64,000 bases of DNA from Terriglobia bacterium (lineage in GTDB: Bacteria > Acidobacteriota > Terriglobia > Bryobacterales > Bryobacteraceae), in NCBI GenBank assembly GCA_020073305.1, contig JAIQFK010000031.1, forward strand, positions 17,432 through 81,431, written 5' to 3'. Every line of letters starts with the position of its first letter. Position 1 is the first letter of the stretch. The notes beneath the pieces were generated by a model that was not told where the DNA came from, searched no databases, and worked only from the letters and a program-made list of their open reading frames with translations. The position numbers and the translations under genes were made by a program. Of this stretch, positions 42,831-52,199 are shown piece after piece.

Positions 42831-44211
42831 TTGACGTCGGCGGCCAGGGCAGATGCGCGTCAATGCGCCGCCACAACCAGACAAGCTGATCGAACATCTT
42901 CATCTGCAGGGCGCCGAGTGTCGTGCGCTGGAGGATTCTTCCGCTGACGTACCAGCCCGGCCGCGAGACGCGGTTGAAATTTAGAATCCGTTCCACCCGG
43001 AAACCGGCGCGCTCCATCTTCTCCTGCAGTTCCTGGTGAGAGTAGCGCCGATAGTGGCCCAGCGCCGTGTCGAGTGTGCCGAAAATCTCCTGCCCGTGCG
43101 GCACCAGCACAATCGCGCGGCCGCCTTTCCGTAGCGCCGAGTGAATGTTCCGCAGGCCGAGCATATCGTCCTCAATATGTTCGAGCACGTTCAGGCAAAC
43201 CACGGTGTCCATGGTGCCTTCCATGTCTGCGAAATCACCCGGATTGGCCAGGTCGCAATAGCGGACATGCAAATTGTGCCGGTGCTGGAAACGAGTTGCC
43301 AGCCGCGCCATGTGCTCCTGATCGATGTCCGCCGCCACGTAGCATTTCACCCGCGGGATCAGCACGCGTGTCAGGTTGCCGATTCCCGCGCCAATCTCGA
43401 TCACACGCTCGCCCACGTACGGGCGGATCGTCTCCCCCATCCAGCGGTTGAATCGCGGCGCTTTGGAAAGCGCGTGCAGAATGTCGGGCCCGGAATCCTT
43501 GTAGATATCGTTTGTGAACGCGTAGCGCGCGATAATGCACACCGCTTCCAGGGCGTCTTTCAGCCCAACTTTCTTGCCTTCTTCGTAAGTGCGCCCGTGG
43601 TAGCTGATGGGCGTTTCGTAAATCCGTACCTGGCGCCGCGCCACTTTGATGGTCAGCTCCGGCTCGATGCCGAAGCGGTTGCTGCGAATGGGAATGCTCT
43701 TTAGCAGAGACGTTCGGAACGCTTTGTAGCAGGTCTCCACGTCGGTCAAGTTGAGGTCCGCCACCAGATTGGCGAACTCCGTCAGCAGCCGGTTGGCTAC
43801 GGAGTGCCAGAAGTAGAGCACCCGTCGCTCACCCACGATCATGAACCGGGAGCCATATACGACGTCGGCCTTGCCTCCAAGCAGCGGGCCCAGCATCTTC
43901 GGGTATTCGCGCGGGTCATATTCCAGGTCGGCGTCCTGGATGATCGAAAAATCCCCGCGCGCCTGCTCGATGGCTGTGCGGATCGCCGCTCCCTTGCCTC
44001 GGTTGTGATCGTGCCGGAACAAGCGGATTTCCGGATGCTGTGCGGCCATGTCCGCTACAATTTCTGCCGAGCCGTCGGTTGAGCCGTCGTCCACCACCAG
44101 GATTTCGCGCGCCATGCCCTCCGGCAGCGGCGCCGCCAACACCCGTTCCAGTAACGGCACAATGAACTCTTCTTCGTTATAGAGCGGAACCAATATCGAA
44201 AGGAGCGGCAT
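42805..44211 (-). CDS. Fusion: GT2 dolichol-P-mannose-like glycosyltransferase plus SAM methyltransferase
   Basis: 468 aa. Residues about 1-240 are a GT2 domain: ILVPLYNEEEFIVPLLERVL, ILVVDDGSTDGSAEIVADMA, IIQDADLEYDPREYPKMLGP (D-x-D metal site), and VETCYKAFRTSLLKSIPIRS. Residues about 255-420 are a class I methyltransferase: RVIEIGAGIGNLTRVLIPRV (motif I), YVAADIDQEHMARLATRFQH, DTVVCLNVLEHIEDDMLGLR, and the HYRRYSHQELQEKM element of methyltransferase 11-type enzymes. It likely makes a polyprenyl-phosphate sugar and methylates a sugar, or both. The two halves are in one frame with no gap. The 3' end overlaps the DsbA-like gene by 26 bases. Confidence 0.9.
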   Translation of the reverse strand: MPLLSILVPLYNEEEFIVPLLERVLAAPLPEGMAREILVVDDGSTDGSAEIVADMAAQHPEIRLFRHDHNRGKGAAIRTAIEQARGDFSIIQDADLEYDPREYPKMLGPLLGGKADVVYGSRFMIVGERRVLYFWHSVANRLLTEFANLVADLNLTDVETCYKAFRTSLLKSIPIRSNRFGIEPELTIKVARRQVRIYETPISYHGRTYEEGKKVGLKDALEAVCIIARYAFTNDIYKDSGPDILHALSKAPRFNRWMGETIRPYVGERVIEIGAGIGNLTRVLIPRVKCYVAADIDQEHMARLATRFQHRHNLHVRYCDLANPGDFADMEGTMDTVVCLNVLEHIEDDMLGLRNIHSALRKGGRAIVLVPHGQEIFGTLDTALGHYRRYSHQELQEKMERAGFRVERILNFNRVSRPGWYVSGRILQRTTLGALQMKMFDQLVWLWRRIDAHLPWPPTSIIAIAAKV

Positions 44212-44226
44212 TCGAAACTACTAACT

Positions 44227-44269
44227 GTAGCGCAGGCCCACGCCGCTTTTGCGGCGAGCCGCGGCTTTT
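44227..44269. repeat. Dispersed intergenic repeat, copy A
   Basis: Begins with GTAGCGCAGGCCCACGCCG, identical over 19 bases to copy B at 50471, then follows it at about three positions in four through GCGGCTTTT. Internal GCCGC...GCGGC pairs make it self-complementary. It lies between the starts of the fusion glycosyltransferase (minus) and the aminotransferase (plus). Confidence 0.75.
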
Positions 44270-44314
44270 GTTCGCCGAGCGCTCGAATTCCGTTAGCATA
44301 GAAAGACCGAATTT

Positions 44315-45628
44315 ATGACGAAAGAAGAGATCCTTCTCGCGAACCAGGAATTTCTGTTCCCCGCCGTCTTCCACTACTACAAAGAGCCCTTGGTGGTTGC
44401 GCGCGCCAAAGACCAGTTTGTTTACGACGCCGACGGCAACCAGTATCTGGACTTCTTCGGCGGCATTCTCACCATCAGCGTCGGCCACTGCAATGAAAAG
44501 GTGAATGCCCAGGTTCACCACCAAATTGACCGGCTGGAGCACGTCTCCACGGTCTTCGCTACCGAGCCGCAAGCCGCGCTGGCGAAGCGTATCGCCGAAG
44601 TTACGCCCGGCGGCCGCTTGCGCAAATCCTTTTTCACCAACAGTGGCACGGAGGCCAACGAGACCGCCATCCTGGCGGCGCGCTGTTACACGGGGTCGGC
44701 GGAAATCATCGCGCTGCGCCACTCCTACCACGGCCGGTCCTCGCTGGCCATGTCGCTCACCGGCCAATCCACCTGGCGACTTGGTGGGGCCGGCTCGCTA
44801 CAGCCTGGAATCGTCCACGCGCATAACGCCTACTGCTACCGTTGCCCCTTCGGACTCTCCTATCCCGAGTGCGACGTGCGCTGCGCCCGCGATATGGAAG
44901 ACGTCATCCGCAGCTCGACGTCCGGCCGTGTGGCCGGCATTATCGCCGAGCCGATCCAGGGCGTCGGCGGATTCATCACGCCGCCGCGGGAATATTTCCA
45001 GATCGTGGCTGAAATCGTCCGCAACCACGGCGGCATCTTCATCAGCGACGAAGTACAAACCGCCTGGGGCCGCACCGGCGGCAAGTGGTTCGGCATCGAA
45101 CAATACGGCGTCGTGCCGGACGTGATCACCAGTGCTAAAGGGCTTGGGAACGGTCTCCCCATCGGCCTGACCGTCGCCACGCCCGAAGTAGCGGACGCGC
45201 TGCGCGGCGCGACCATTTCGACGTTTGGCGGAAATCCCGTGGTTGCCACCGCCGCTAAAGCGGTGATCGACCTGGTCCAGGAGGAGAATCTGCTGGCCCA
45301 TGCGGCCGAGACCGGCGCCTACCTCCGCCAGGGCCTGGAGCATCTGCGCGAAAAGCACGTGCTCATCGGCGAGGTGCGCGGCATGGGTCTGATGCAGGCC
45401 ACCGAGCTGGTTCGCGACCGCAAGACCAAGGAACCGGCAGCCTTGGAGACCGCCCAGTTGATGGAAGCCACGCGCGAAAACCGCCTGCTGGTGGGGAAGG
45501 GCGGCGTTTTCGGCAACGTCATCCGCATCTCTCCGCCGCTCAATATTCGCAAAACCGATGTGGACCAGTTCGTCCGCTTGCTCGACGCCAGCCTGGCCCA
45601 ATGCGCGATTCACGCTGCCGCAGGGTAG
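44315..45628 (+). CDS. Class III aminotransferase (alanine-glyoxylate/AGXT2-like)
   Basis: 437 aa. The PLP site is DVITSAKGLGNGLPIGLTVA with the Lys; upstream FISDEVQTAWGRTGGKWFGI gives the Asp-Gln pair. N-terminal FFTNSGTEANETAILAARCY and YHGRSS are family segments. A four-cysteine cluster, YCYRCPFGLSYPECDVRC, lies before the Asp and is typical of AGXT2-like and related branches. It may transfer an amino group between alanine and glyoxylate or another omega-donor. No linked pathway gene is adjacent: the neighbours are a lipoprotein and a glycosyltransferase. The ATG has only a weak AAAG ribosome site. Confidence 0.92.
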   Translation: MTKEEILLANQEFLFPAVFHYYKEPLVVARAKDQFVYDADGNQYLDFFGGILTISVGHCNEKVNAQVHHQIDRLEHVSTVFATEPQAALAKRIAEVTPGGRLRKSFFTNSGTEANETAILAARCYTGSAEIIALRHSYHGRSSLAMSLTGQSTWRLGGAGSLQPGIVHAHNAYCYRCPFGLSYPECDVRCARDMEDVIRSSTSGRVAGIIAEPIQGVGGFITPPREYFQIVAEIVRNHGGIFISDEVQTAWGRTGGKWFGIEQYGVVPDVITSAKGLGNGLPIGLTVATPEVADALRGATISTFGGNPVVATAAKAVIDLVQEENLLAHAAETGAYLRQGLEHLREKHVLIGEVRGMGLMQATELVRDRKTKEPAALETAQLMEATRENRLLVGKGGVFGNVIRISPPLNIRKTDVDQFVRLLDASLAQCAIHAAAG

Positions 45629-45696
45629 GAAGCGGGCTCCCACCCGTTGCGCGCGGTGCGGGGTTGTGATAAAGCTTCGGTCATCGGAGGTGCATT

Positions 45697-46530
45697 ATGC
45701 GCACCAGCGCCATTCGTGTAATGGCCACGGGGACCCTTGCTTTTTTCTGCTTCATTCTCATTTCCTGCTCCAGCGACAACGCGCCGAAGGTGGGAACGCC
45801 CGAATTTTACTGGGGTGCCGCCAAAGAGACGTTTGCCGCCGGCGACTATGTGAAAACCATCACCCACCTGGAAGAGCTCAACGCTCACGAAAGCGAATTT
45901 ACGGCGCGCGCGCGGCCGTGGTTGCTGGTGATGACGTCCGGCATGGCGCGCGGGTATATCGACCTGGCCGACAGCTTTGATGCCGGCTCACGCGCCAACC
46001 GGGCCAACCCGACCGAGTTCCGGCGCCGCACCAACACCTATCGCGCGGAAGCCAATCGTCTGGCCCTCGAGTTTGTCGAAGTCTTCGACCAGTTTCAGAA
46101 GGGCAAAGACGACCCAGTGCCGCTGGCCATGCCCTTTCCTACCGGCAACGCCGCACCCGTGATGCAGTTGAGCCGGGCAGCCACCGGCATGATCCTGCCG
46201 CCAGCCGCGATCGATGCGTCCGAGAAGCAATCCATCGAGCGCGGAGTACTGCTCGCCGCGTGCGCAGCCGCTGGCGCACCCGAGGATCCGGCGAAAACAC
46301 AGGAACTGCTCAAGCCCGGGACCTTCCAGGTGCCGCGCGCTACGTTCGTCACATCCATGGCCATCACACTGTTTGACGACTCGCAGCTTTACGGAATCCA
46401 GAAGATGGCTGATCCGGGAAGAGTGAAGATCTTCTGCAATCGCGCACTCGACGCTCTCAAGGCCGTGCCGGAAACCAAGCAGACCAAGGAGCTGATCACC
46501 AAGATCAACAAGCGCCTCAAAACCATTTGA
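45697..46530 (+). CDS. Lipoprotein of unknown function
   Basis: 277 aa. The N-terminus MRTSAIRVMATGTLAFFCFI ends in the lipobox LISC, so Cys24 would be lipidated in the outer or inner membrane. GGAGGTGC before the ATG is a good ribosome site. The mature part is helical with TPEFYWGAAKETFAAGDYVK, TPR-like in length and Ala-rich, and FEQ/FDQ-type repeats (LEFVEVFDQFQKGKDDPVPL). Cysteines recur in ERGVLLAACAAAGAPEDP. No function can be named. It lies 25 bases before a membrane protein gene on the same strand. Confidence 0.8.
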   Translation: MRTSAIRVMATGTLAFFCFILISCSSDNAPKVGTPEFYWGAAKETFAAGDYVKTITHLEELNAHESEFTARARPWLLVMTSGMARGYIDLADSFDAGSRANRANPTEFRRRTNTYRAEANRLALEFVEVFDQFQKGKDDPVPLAMPFPTGNAAPVMQLSRAATGMILPPAAIDASEKQSIERGVLLAACAAAGAPEDPAKTQELLKPGTFQVPRATFVTSMAITLFDDSQLYGIQKMADPGRVKIFCNRALDALKAVPETKQTKELITKINKRLKTI

Positions 46531-46555
46531 CGCAGCGTCGCGACAGGAGCGAGTC

Positions 46556-46963
46556 ATGAATCTCAAACGGTACTTGACGGCGAGCCTGGCCGTTTTTGTT
46601 GTGTCTATGGCGCTCGGGTATCTGATTCACGGCGTCATTCTGAAGCCGACTTACGATTCCCTCAAAGCCATCTGGCGGCCCGATATGGCAGCGAAAATGT
46701 GGATCGAGTGGATCAACGCGTTTCTTCTCGCGTTCCTGTTCACGTACGTCTTCACCAAAGGCTACGAGGGCAAGGGCATCATGGAGGGAGTGCGCTTCGG
46801 CTTGCTGATGGGGCTTTTCGTTTCGATTCCGGTGGCGTACGGGACCTTCATGATCATCCCGATTCCGTACGACCTGGCGCTCCAATGGTTCCTGTACGGT
46901 ACCGCGCAATCGATGGTGTTCGGAGCGGTTGCCGCGGCAATCTATAAGCCGGCAACCGCGTAG
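46556..46963 (+). CDS. Small membrane protein of unknown function
   Basis: 135 aa. Four predicted membrane helices: about 7-25 (YLTASLAVFVVSMALGYLIH), 50-66 (WINAFLLAFLFTYVFTKGY), 82-100 (FGLLMGLFVSIPVAYGTFMI), and 108-127 (LQWFLYGTAQSMVFGAVAAA). A GAGCG site precedes the ATG. Family resemblance is to short DUF1761-type proteins, but that is not certain. Probably co-transcribed with the lipoprotein 25 bases upstream. Confidence 0.8.
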   Translation: MNLKRYLTASLAVFVVSMALGYLIHGVILKPTYDSLKAIWRPDMAAKMWIEWINAFLLAFLFTYVFTKGYEGKGIMEGVRFGLLMGLFVSIPVAYGTFMIIPIPYDLALQWFLYGTAQSMVFGAVAAAIYKPATA

Positions 46964-47025
46964 CGGCCACGGTCTATTCAGCGCCCAGCATCGCAACCCT
47001 TCTGCCGCAGGGGCTGTCTGGTCCG

Positions 47026-47559
47026 CTATCGTCCCAAGAACGTGACGTGAATGTAAGTTCCCAGCCTGACGTTGTAAGCCAGGTACAACCCGTCGTGGTC
47101 CGGGTCTTCATAAACTACGATGTCGTCGCGATCCCAGAACCAGTCATTGCAGAAGCCATAGTCGGGCGACACGACCGAGAAGTAGAAGCCGCCGAACCAG
47201 AAACGATCCCTGCCTCCTCCCTGCAGCCGGAAGACATGGCCGCGGCCGAAGCCGCCCGTAAACCGGCCATGTTCCCAGGGATGATCCACATGGTAGCGCT
47301 CGTCATGGCGGCCGGAATCATGACCGATCCACTTGTCATTGGAGTGAACGTGGGGAGCCTCGGGATGCCCCCCCTTGTCGCTGAATCCGCGGCTGGGCGG
47401 TGAGCCGTGGTGCTCGGTCCGCACAGGTTTGGGACCATGCGCCGGAATGTGCCCTCCGCCGACGTCATGCTTGCCTCCGTGTTCTCCACCTCGGCCCTGC
47501 GCAAACGCCATCCACGCCAACGTCAGTATCACCGCCACAACGCGAAGAGTTTTCTTCAT
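47026..47559 (-). CDS. Secreted His/Gly-rich protein
   Basis: 177 aa with signal peptide [20 protein letters not shown]. The mature half is dense in histidine, glycine and aspartate ([40 protein letters not shown]), a metal-binding-like composition. The end has aromatic beta strands ([39 protein letters not shown]). No catalytic motif is apparent. It may bind metal ions in the periplasm. The true start is set by the leader; an upstream extension of 22 codons is rejected. Nothing else fits the sequence out to the M20 gene. Confidence 0.68.
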   Translation of the reverse strand: MKKTLRVVAVILTLAWMAFAQGRGGEHGGKHDVGGGHIPAHGPKPVRTEHHGSPPSRGFSDKGGHPEAPHVHSNDKWIGHDSGRHDERYHVDHPWEHGRFTGGFGRGHVFRLQGGGRDRFWFGGFYFSVVSPDYGFCNDWFWDRDDIVVYEDPDHDGLYLAYNVRLGTYIHVTFLGR

Positions 47560-47644
47560 CGCCGCCTCTGATGCTACGCTACCATCGCTTTTGAACCTGG
47601 GCACGCCAACTCCGTGATCATTCACACAAGTCGCGACAGAACCG

Positions 47645-49000
47645 CTACCGTCCCAGCGTCTCCAGGTAATGTGCCACGGCCTCGATGCCGCGATAGAAAT
47701 TCGGCAGGTGAAACTTCTCGTTGGGCGCGTGCAGATTGTCGTCCGGAAGACCGAAACCCAGCATCACACTCGGAATGCCGAGGCACTGGTCGAAACAGCC
47801 CACGATGGGAATCGAGCCGCCCGAGCGGATGTAGACGGTCTGTTTCCCGAAAACCTCGGTCATGGCGTCAGCAGCCGCGCGCACGAACGGGTTGTCAGGA
47901 TTTACCAGCGACGGCGCGGCCGAGTGAATCAGCTTCAGTTCCGCGGTGACGCCCTTGGGCGTCGCGCGCCGGATGGCTTCTTTCAACTGCGCCGCGGATT
48001 CGTCGGGCCGCTGGTCGGCAACCAGCCGCGTGCTGATTTTCGCCATAGCTCGGGCGGGGATCACGGTCTTCGCTCCCTCGCCCGTGAAGCCTCCGCGAAT
48101 CCCGTGCACTTCGAGTGTGGGCCGCGCCCACAGCCGCTCGAGCAGCGGAATCTCCGGCTCTCCCACTAGTTCCTTCGCGCCCATCTCCTTGTGTGTATAT
48201 TCGGCCTCGTCGAACGGCAGCCGGGCCCACGCTTCCCGCTCCTTGGCGCTCGGCGGCACCACGCGATCGTAAAATCCCGGAATCTGAATGTGCCCGTTGC
48301 GGTCTTTGAGCGCCGTTAGAATCTCAGCCATGGCTTGCATGGGATTCGGCGCGGCGCCTCCATAAATCCCGGAGTGCAGATCGTGATTCGCGCCCTCGAC
48401 GTGTAACTCCGCGTACACAATACCGCGCAGGCCGACGCAAATCGTCGGCAATTCGGGTGCGAACATCTCCGTGTCGCAGATGACCGCCGCGTCAGACTTC
48501 AGCCGTGCCGGACGGCTGGACACATACGCCTCGATGTGCTCGCCGCCCGTCTCCTCCTCGCCCTCGATGAGGAACTTCACATTCACGGGCAGCCGGCCTT
48601 TGGTCTTGAGCAGCCCCTCCACCGCTTTCACCAGAATGTAGGTTTGGCCTTTGTCGTCGGACGAACCGCGCGCAAAAATATCGTTCCCGCGCACCGTCGG
48701 CTCGAACGGCGGCGATTTCCACTCATCCAGCGGATCGGGCGGCTGGACGTCATAGTGGCCATAGAGCAAGAGCGTAGGCTTGCCCGGAGCACCGGTCCAC
48801 TCCGCATAGACCAGCGGATTCCCCTCGCCCTCGATCAGCTCGGCGTGCACCAGGCCGGCAGCGCTCAACTCATTGCGTACGAATTCAGCCGCGCGCCGGA
48901 TGTCCGGCTTGTGCTCGGATAAAGTGCTGATGCTCGGAATGCGCAGAAAGGTCTGCAATCCTTCCAAAAATGTTTGGCGGTTCTGCTCGTAATAGTTCAT
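47645..49000 (-). CDS. M20-family metallo-dipeptidase
   Basis: 451 aa starting [20 protein letters not shown]. Two-metal M20 sites: [20 protein letters not shown] (His, Asp), [20 protein letters not shown] (bridging Asp), [20 protein letters not shown] (Glu-Glu), [16 protein letters not shown] and the C-terminal His in [20 protein letters not shown]. It resembles CNDP-type carnosine or broad dipeptidases. It acts in the cytosol on dipeptides. A 28-codon upstream extension is rejected. Another M20 enzyme lies about 1.5 kb further on, separated by fumarase. Confidence 0.9.
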   Translation of the reverse strand: MNYYEQNRQTFLEGLQTFLRIPSISTLSEHKPDIRRAAEFVRNELSAAGLVHAELIEGEGNPLVYAEWTGAPGKPTLLLYGHYDVQPPDPLDEWKSPPFEPTVRGNDIFARGSSDDKGQTYILVKAVEGLLKTKGRLPVNVKFLIEGEEETGGEHIEAYVSSRPARLKSDAAVICDTEMFAPELPTICVGLRGIVYAELHVEGANHDLHSGIYGGAAPNPMQAMAEILTALKDRNGHIQIPGFYDRVVPPSAKEREAWARLPFDEAEYTHKEMGAKELVGEPEIPLLERLWARPTLEVHGIRGGFTGEGAKTVIPARAMAKISTRLVADQRPDESAAQLKEAIRRATPKGVTAELKLIHSAAPSLVNPDNPFVRAAADAMTEVFGKQTVYIRSGGSIPIVGCFDQCLGIPSVMLGFGLPDDNLHAPNEKFHLPNFYRGIEAVAHYLETLGR

Positions 49001-49043
49001 ATCGGTTGTTTCTACTGTATCGCGGTCCACTGGGAGCTGGCGC

Positions 49044-50402
49044 TCATCCCGTTCCACTCTGCCTCTCCGAATCCAGCAACTCATTCAGCCGCTCCTCTGG
49101 GATTCCGCTTTTCTCCCTCGCGACCTCGCGAACCGTTCTCCCCGTGCGATACGCTTCCTTCACCAGCTCCGTGGCCTTTTCGTAGCCGATCTCAGGCGCC
49201 AGCGCGGTTCCCATCGCCAGCGACTGCTCAACAAAAGCGCCGGCGCGCTCCCGGTCCGCTTCCAAACCGTCCACCAGCCGCTCCGCGAAATTGCGCGATC
49301 CCGCCGCCAGGAGCGCGATGGATTCGAGCAGATCGTACGCCATCACCGGCATCATCACGTTCAGTTCGAAGTTGCCCGCGGCCCCAGACCACGCGATGGC
49401 GGCGTCGTAACCGACCACCTGCGCGCAGACCATGAGCAGGCTTTCGGCGATCACCGGATTCACCTTTCCGGGCATGATGCTCGATCCCGGTTGCACCGCC
49501 GGCAGCCGCAGTTCGCCCAGCCCGCTACGCGGCCCCGAGCCCAGCCACCGAACATCGTTGGCGATCTTGGTTAGCGCTACCGCATAGGTCCGCAGCGCTC
49601 CGCTCAGGAAAACGACGGCATCTTTGGCGGCTTGCGCTTCGAAGTGGTTTCGCGCCTCGCGGAACGGCAGCCCGGTGCGCCGCGCGATCTCGGCAATCAC
49701 CGTGGCCGCAAATCCCGGCTCGGCATTCAGGCCGGTGCCGGTCGCCGTGCCGCCCAGCGCCAGTTCGTACATGCCCGCGAGCGCCATTTCAATCCGCTCG
49801 CGCGAGGCCGCCACCTGCTGCGCATAGCCTGAGAACTCCTGGCCCAGGCGCATGGGCACCGCGTCCTGCAAGTGCGTGCGGCCGATCTTGATTACGTCGG
49901 CGAATTCGCCCGCCTGGCGCGCCAGGGAAGCTTGCAGCCGATCCATCGCGGGAAATAAATCGCGACGCGTAGCTTCGGCGGCGGCGATGTGCATGGCCGA
50001 GGGAATGACGTCGTTGCTCGACTGGCCCCGGTTCACTTCATCGTTGGGATGCGCGGCAGCCAGCCGTCCGATCACTTCGTTGGCATTCATGTTCGTCGAG
50101 GTGCCGCTTCCGGTCTGAAAAATGTCCACGACGAATTGCGTATCGTGCGTTCCGGCCAGCACTTCTTCGGCAGCTCGCTCGATGGCCGCAGCCTTGTCGG
50201 CGGGCAGCGAACCCCGCTCGCCGTTCGCACGCGCCGCCGCACTCTTGATGAGAGCCAGCGCCCGGATGAACGATCGCGGAAAACGCAGCCCGCTGATGGG
50301 AAAGTTCTCGACGGCCCGCGCGGTCTGCGCCCCGTACAGAGCATCGGCCGGCACGCGCATCTCGCCCATCGTGTCATGCTCGATGCGAAACTCCTCCGCC
50401 AT
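49044..50402 (-). CDS. fumC: Class II fumarate hydratase FumC
   Basis: 452 aa. The signature [20 protein letters not shown] and the [20 protein letters not shown] segment mark the fumarase/aspartase superfamily. [40 protein letters not shown] and [20 protein letters not shown] fit class II fumarase rather than aspartase or argininosuccinate lyase. It interconverts fumarate and malate in the TCA cycle. It sits alone between two M20 peptidase genes. The start is set by [20 protein letters not shown]. Confidence 0.92.
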   Translation of the reverse strand: MAEEFRIEHDTMGEMRVPADALYGAQTARAVENFPISGLRFPRSFIRALALIKSAAARANGERGSLPADKAAAIERAAEEVLAGTHDTQFVVDIFQTGSGTSTNMNANEVIGRLAAAHPNDEVNRGQSSNDVIPSAMHIAAAEATRRDLFPAMDRLQASLARQAGEFADVIKIGRTHLQDAVPMRLGQEFSGYAQQVAASRERIEMALAGMYELALGGTATGTGLNAEPGFAATVIAEIARRTGLPFREARNHFEAQAAKDAVVFLSGALRTYAVALTKIANDVRWLGSGPRSGLGELRLPAVQPGSSIMPGKVNPVIAESLLMVCAQVVGYDAAIAWSGAAGNFELNVMMPVMAYDLLESIALLAAGSRNFAERLVDGLEADRERAGAFVEQSLAMGTALAPEIGYEKATELVKEAYRTGRTVREVAREKSGIPEERLNELLDSERQSGTG

Positions 50403-50470
50403 GCGCGCCTCCTCCTATATGCTCCGATCTGCCCTCGTTTTCTGGTGTCGACGCGTTTCGTGCATTACTG

Positions 50471-50514
50471 GTAGCGCAGGCCCACGCCGGGGTTGCGGGG
50501 ACCTGCGGCTTTTT
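50471..50514. repeat. Dispersed intergenic repeat, copy B
   Basis: Shares its first 19 bases with copy A (44227) and matches the remainder partly. Here the outer arms pair better: GCAGG near the start with CCTGC near the end, giving a stem-loop followed by a run of five T. It lies between the fumC start and the stop of the next M20 gene. Confidence 0.75.
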
Positions 50515-50527
50515 CTTCGCAAGGCGG

Positions 50528-51670
50528 TTACAGCGCCGCCACCAGCTTCGCCAGCAGCGCCGTGCGATCGGCAATGCGGTTTGTCAGAATGCTCTCGTTC
50601 AGAGCGTGCGCCCCCTCGCCTACCCCGCCCAGGCCGTCCAGCGTCGGAATTCCCAGCGCCGCCGTGAAGTTGCCGTCCGAACCGCCGCCGGTCATCGACT
50701 CCTCGAGCTTGATTCCTACCTCTCCCGCGAGCCGCTGCGCCGTGCGAAACAATTGCACGATCCCGACCGATCGCTCCATGGGCGGCCGGTTCAATCCGCC
50801 CTCCACTTCAATCCGGCAGCGCTTGTCGAATGGCTTCAGACCGCGAAACTTGCGGTCGAGAACTTCCGCATCTTTCAGTCGCGGCACCCGGAGATCCACT
50901 ACCGCGCGGGCTTCCGCGGCCACGACATTCGAGCGTGAGCCGCCTGAGATCACCCCGGGATTCACCGTAATGCCGCGTTTCAAGTTCGTGAACTGGGCAA
51001 CATGTTCGATCTGCCGCGCCAGCTCCACAATCGCGCTCGCGCCCGCGGGAAAATCCACGCCCGCATGCGACGCACGGCCCTCGACCGTGATCGTGTAATC
51101 GCCCACTCCCTTGCGGGCCGTCTTGAGCTTGCCTTCGAGACCGGTGCCCGGCTCGAGCACCAGCACCGCTTTGGCGCGCCGCGCGGTCTCCTGCGTGAGG
51201 GTGCGCGACGAATCGCTGCCCACCTCCTCATCGGAATTGATCAGCAGCTTCACGCGGCTCCGCACCGGCACATCCAGCTCCCGCAACGCCCGCATCCCGA
51301 AAATGAAGAAAGCGATACCGGACTTCATGTCGAACACGCCCGGTCCCCAGAGCCGCCCCTCGGCTTCGTGAAACGGCATATGGGCCAGGGTGCCGATGGG
51401 CCAGACGGTATCGGAATGCCCGAGCGACAGAATTTCGCCTTTCTTCTTGGCGGGTCCCGGCAGCGCGAACTCGCATAGCAGGTGCCGGCCGAAGTTGCCG
51501 CCGGGAAACGTCTGAACCGAGGCGAGTGGCGCGACCTCCGCGGCCACCAGGTCGACGAAGCGGTCCACCGCGCGCGGATCATCGCTCGGTGATTCGCACT
51601 CCACCATCCGCCGGATCAGCGCGATGATCTCTGCCTGCTTGGTCTGAACGTGAGCGAGAATCCGATCCAC
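50528..51670 (-). CDS. M20-family carboxypeptidase (glutamate carboxypeptidase-like)
   Basis: 380 aa. Metal-binding segments: LSLGHSDTVWPIGTLAHMPF (His and Asp), LWGPGVFDMKSGIAFFIFGM (bridging Asp), LLINSDEEVGSDSSRTL (Glu-Glu). The dimerization domain runs about 190-300 (VVDLRVPRLKDAEVLDRKFR), and a glycine-rich GGGSDGNFTAALGIPTLDGL holds the last His/Gly loop. This is the CPG2/ArgE-type two-zinc amidohydrolase. Cytosolic, removing N-acyl or C-terminal Glu groups. Divergent from fabZ by 23 bases. Confidence 0.9.
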   Translation of the reverse strand: MDRILAHVQTKQAEIIALIRRMVECESPSDDPRAVDRFVDLVAAEVAPLASVQTFPGGNFGRHLLCEFALPGPAKKKGEILSLGHSDTVWPIGTLAHMPFHEAEGRLWGPGVFDMKSGIAFFIFGMRALRELDVPVRSRVKLLINSDEEVGSDSSRTLTQETARRAKAVLVLEPGTGLEGKLKTARKGVGDYTITVEGRASHAGVDFPAGASAIVELARQIEHVAQFTNLKRGITVNPGVISGGSRSNVVAAEARAVVDLRVPRLKDAEVLDRKFRGLKPFDKRCRIEVEGGLNRPPMERSVGIVQLFRTAQRLAGEVGIKLEESMTGGGSDGNFTAALGIPTLDGLGGVGEGAHALNESILTNRIADRTALLAKLVAAL

Positions 51671-51676
51671 CGCTGC

Positions 51677-51682
51677 TATAAT
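51677..51682 (+). promoter_or_regulatory. TATAAT -10 box before fabZ
   Basis: A perfect hexamer ending 11 bases before the fabZ ATG, implying a leader of about five bases. No good -35 lies at the normal distance. It is inside the tight gap to the divergent M20 gene. Confidence 0.4.
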
Positions 51683-51693
51683 AACCAGTTTCC

Positions 51694-52152
51694 ATGCCCA
51701 TTTTGGAAATCAACGAGATCCGCCGGATCCTGCCGCACCGCTTTCCCATGCTGCTGGTGGATCGCATCGTGGAACTGGAAGCGGAACGCATCGTCGGCAT
51801 CAAGAACGTCACCGCGAACGAACCCTTTTTTGCAGGCCATTTTCCGGATTTCCCCGTAATGCCGGGCGTGCTCATTGTCGAGGCGCTGGCGCAAACGGCG
51901 GGTGTGCTGGTGCTCAGCAGCATTCCCGACCGGGAATCGAAGCTGGTGCTGCTGGTCTCCATCGAGAGCGCGAAATTTCGCCGGCCGGTGGTGCCCGGCG
52001 ACCAATTGCGGCTCGAAATGTCGGTCCTCAAGCGCAAAGCGTCGGTAGCCAAAATGGCGGGCCGCGCCACGGTGAACGGCGCCGTCGTCGCCGAGGCCGA
52101 AATGATGTGCAAGCTGGCCGACAAAGACGAAATGCAGCCGCCGGCAGCGTAA
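51694..52152 (+). CDS. fabZ: (3R)-hydroxyacyl-ACP dehydratase FabZ
   Basis: 152 aa, normal for FabZ. Catalytic residues: His49 in FFAGHFPDFPVMPGVLIVEA and Glu63 in the same stretch. RRILPHRFPMLLVDRIVELE opens the hot-dog fold. It dehydrates 3-hydroxyacyl-ACP in type II fatty-acid synthesis, and the position before lpxA is the classical fabZ-lpxA arrangement linking acyl chains to lipid A. Starts with ATG 11 bases after a TATAAT. Confidence 0.95.
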   Translation: MPILEINEIRRILPHRFPMLLVDRIVELEAERIVGIKNVTANEPFFAGHFPDFPVMPGVLIVEALAQTAGVLVLSSIPDRESKLVLLVSIESAKFRRPVVPGDQLRLEMSVLKRKASVAKMAGRATVNGAVVAEAEMMCKLADKDEMQPPAA

Positions 52153-52199
52153 CGAATGAACCCCACCGGCTGTGACGCGCTCGCGAAACCGCGTTGAAG

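Noticed and set aside
46964..47025. Terminator between convergent genes
   Set aside because: No stable GC stem followed by a T-run is seen.
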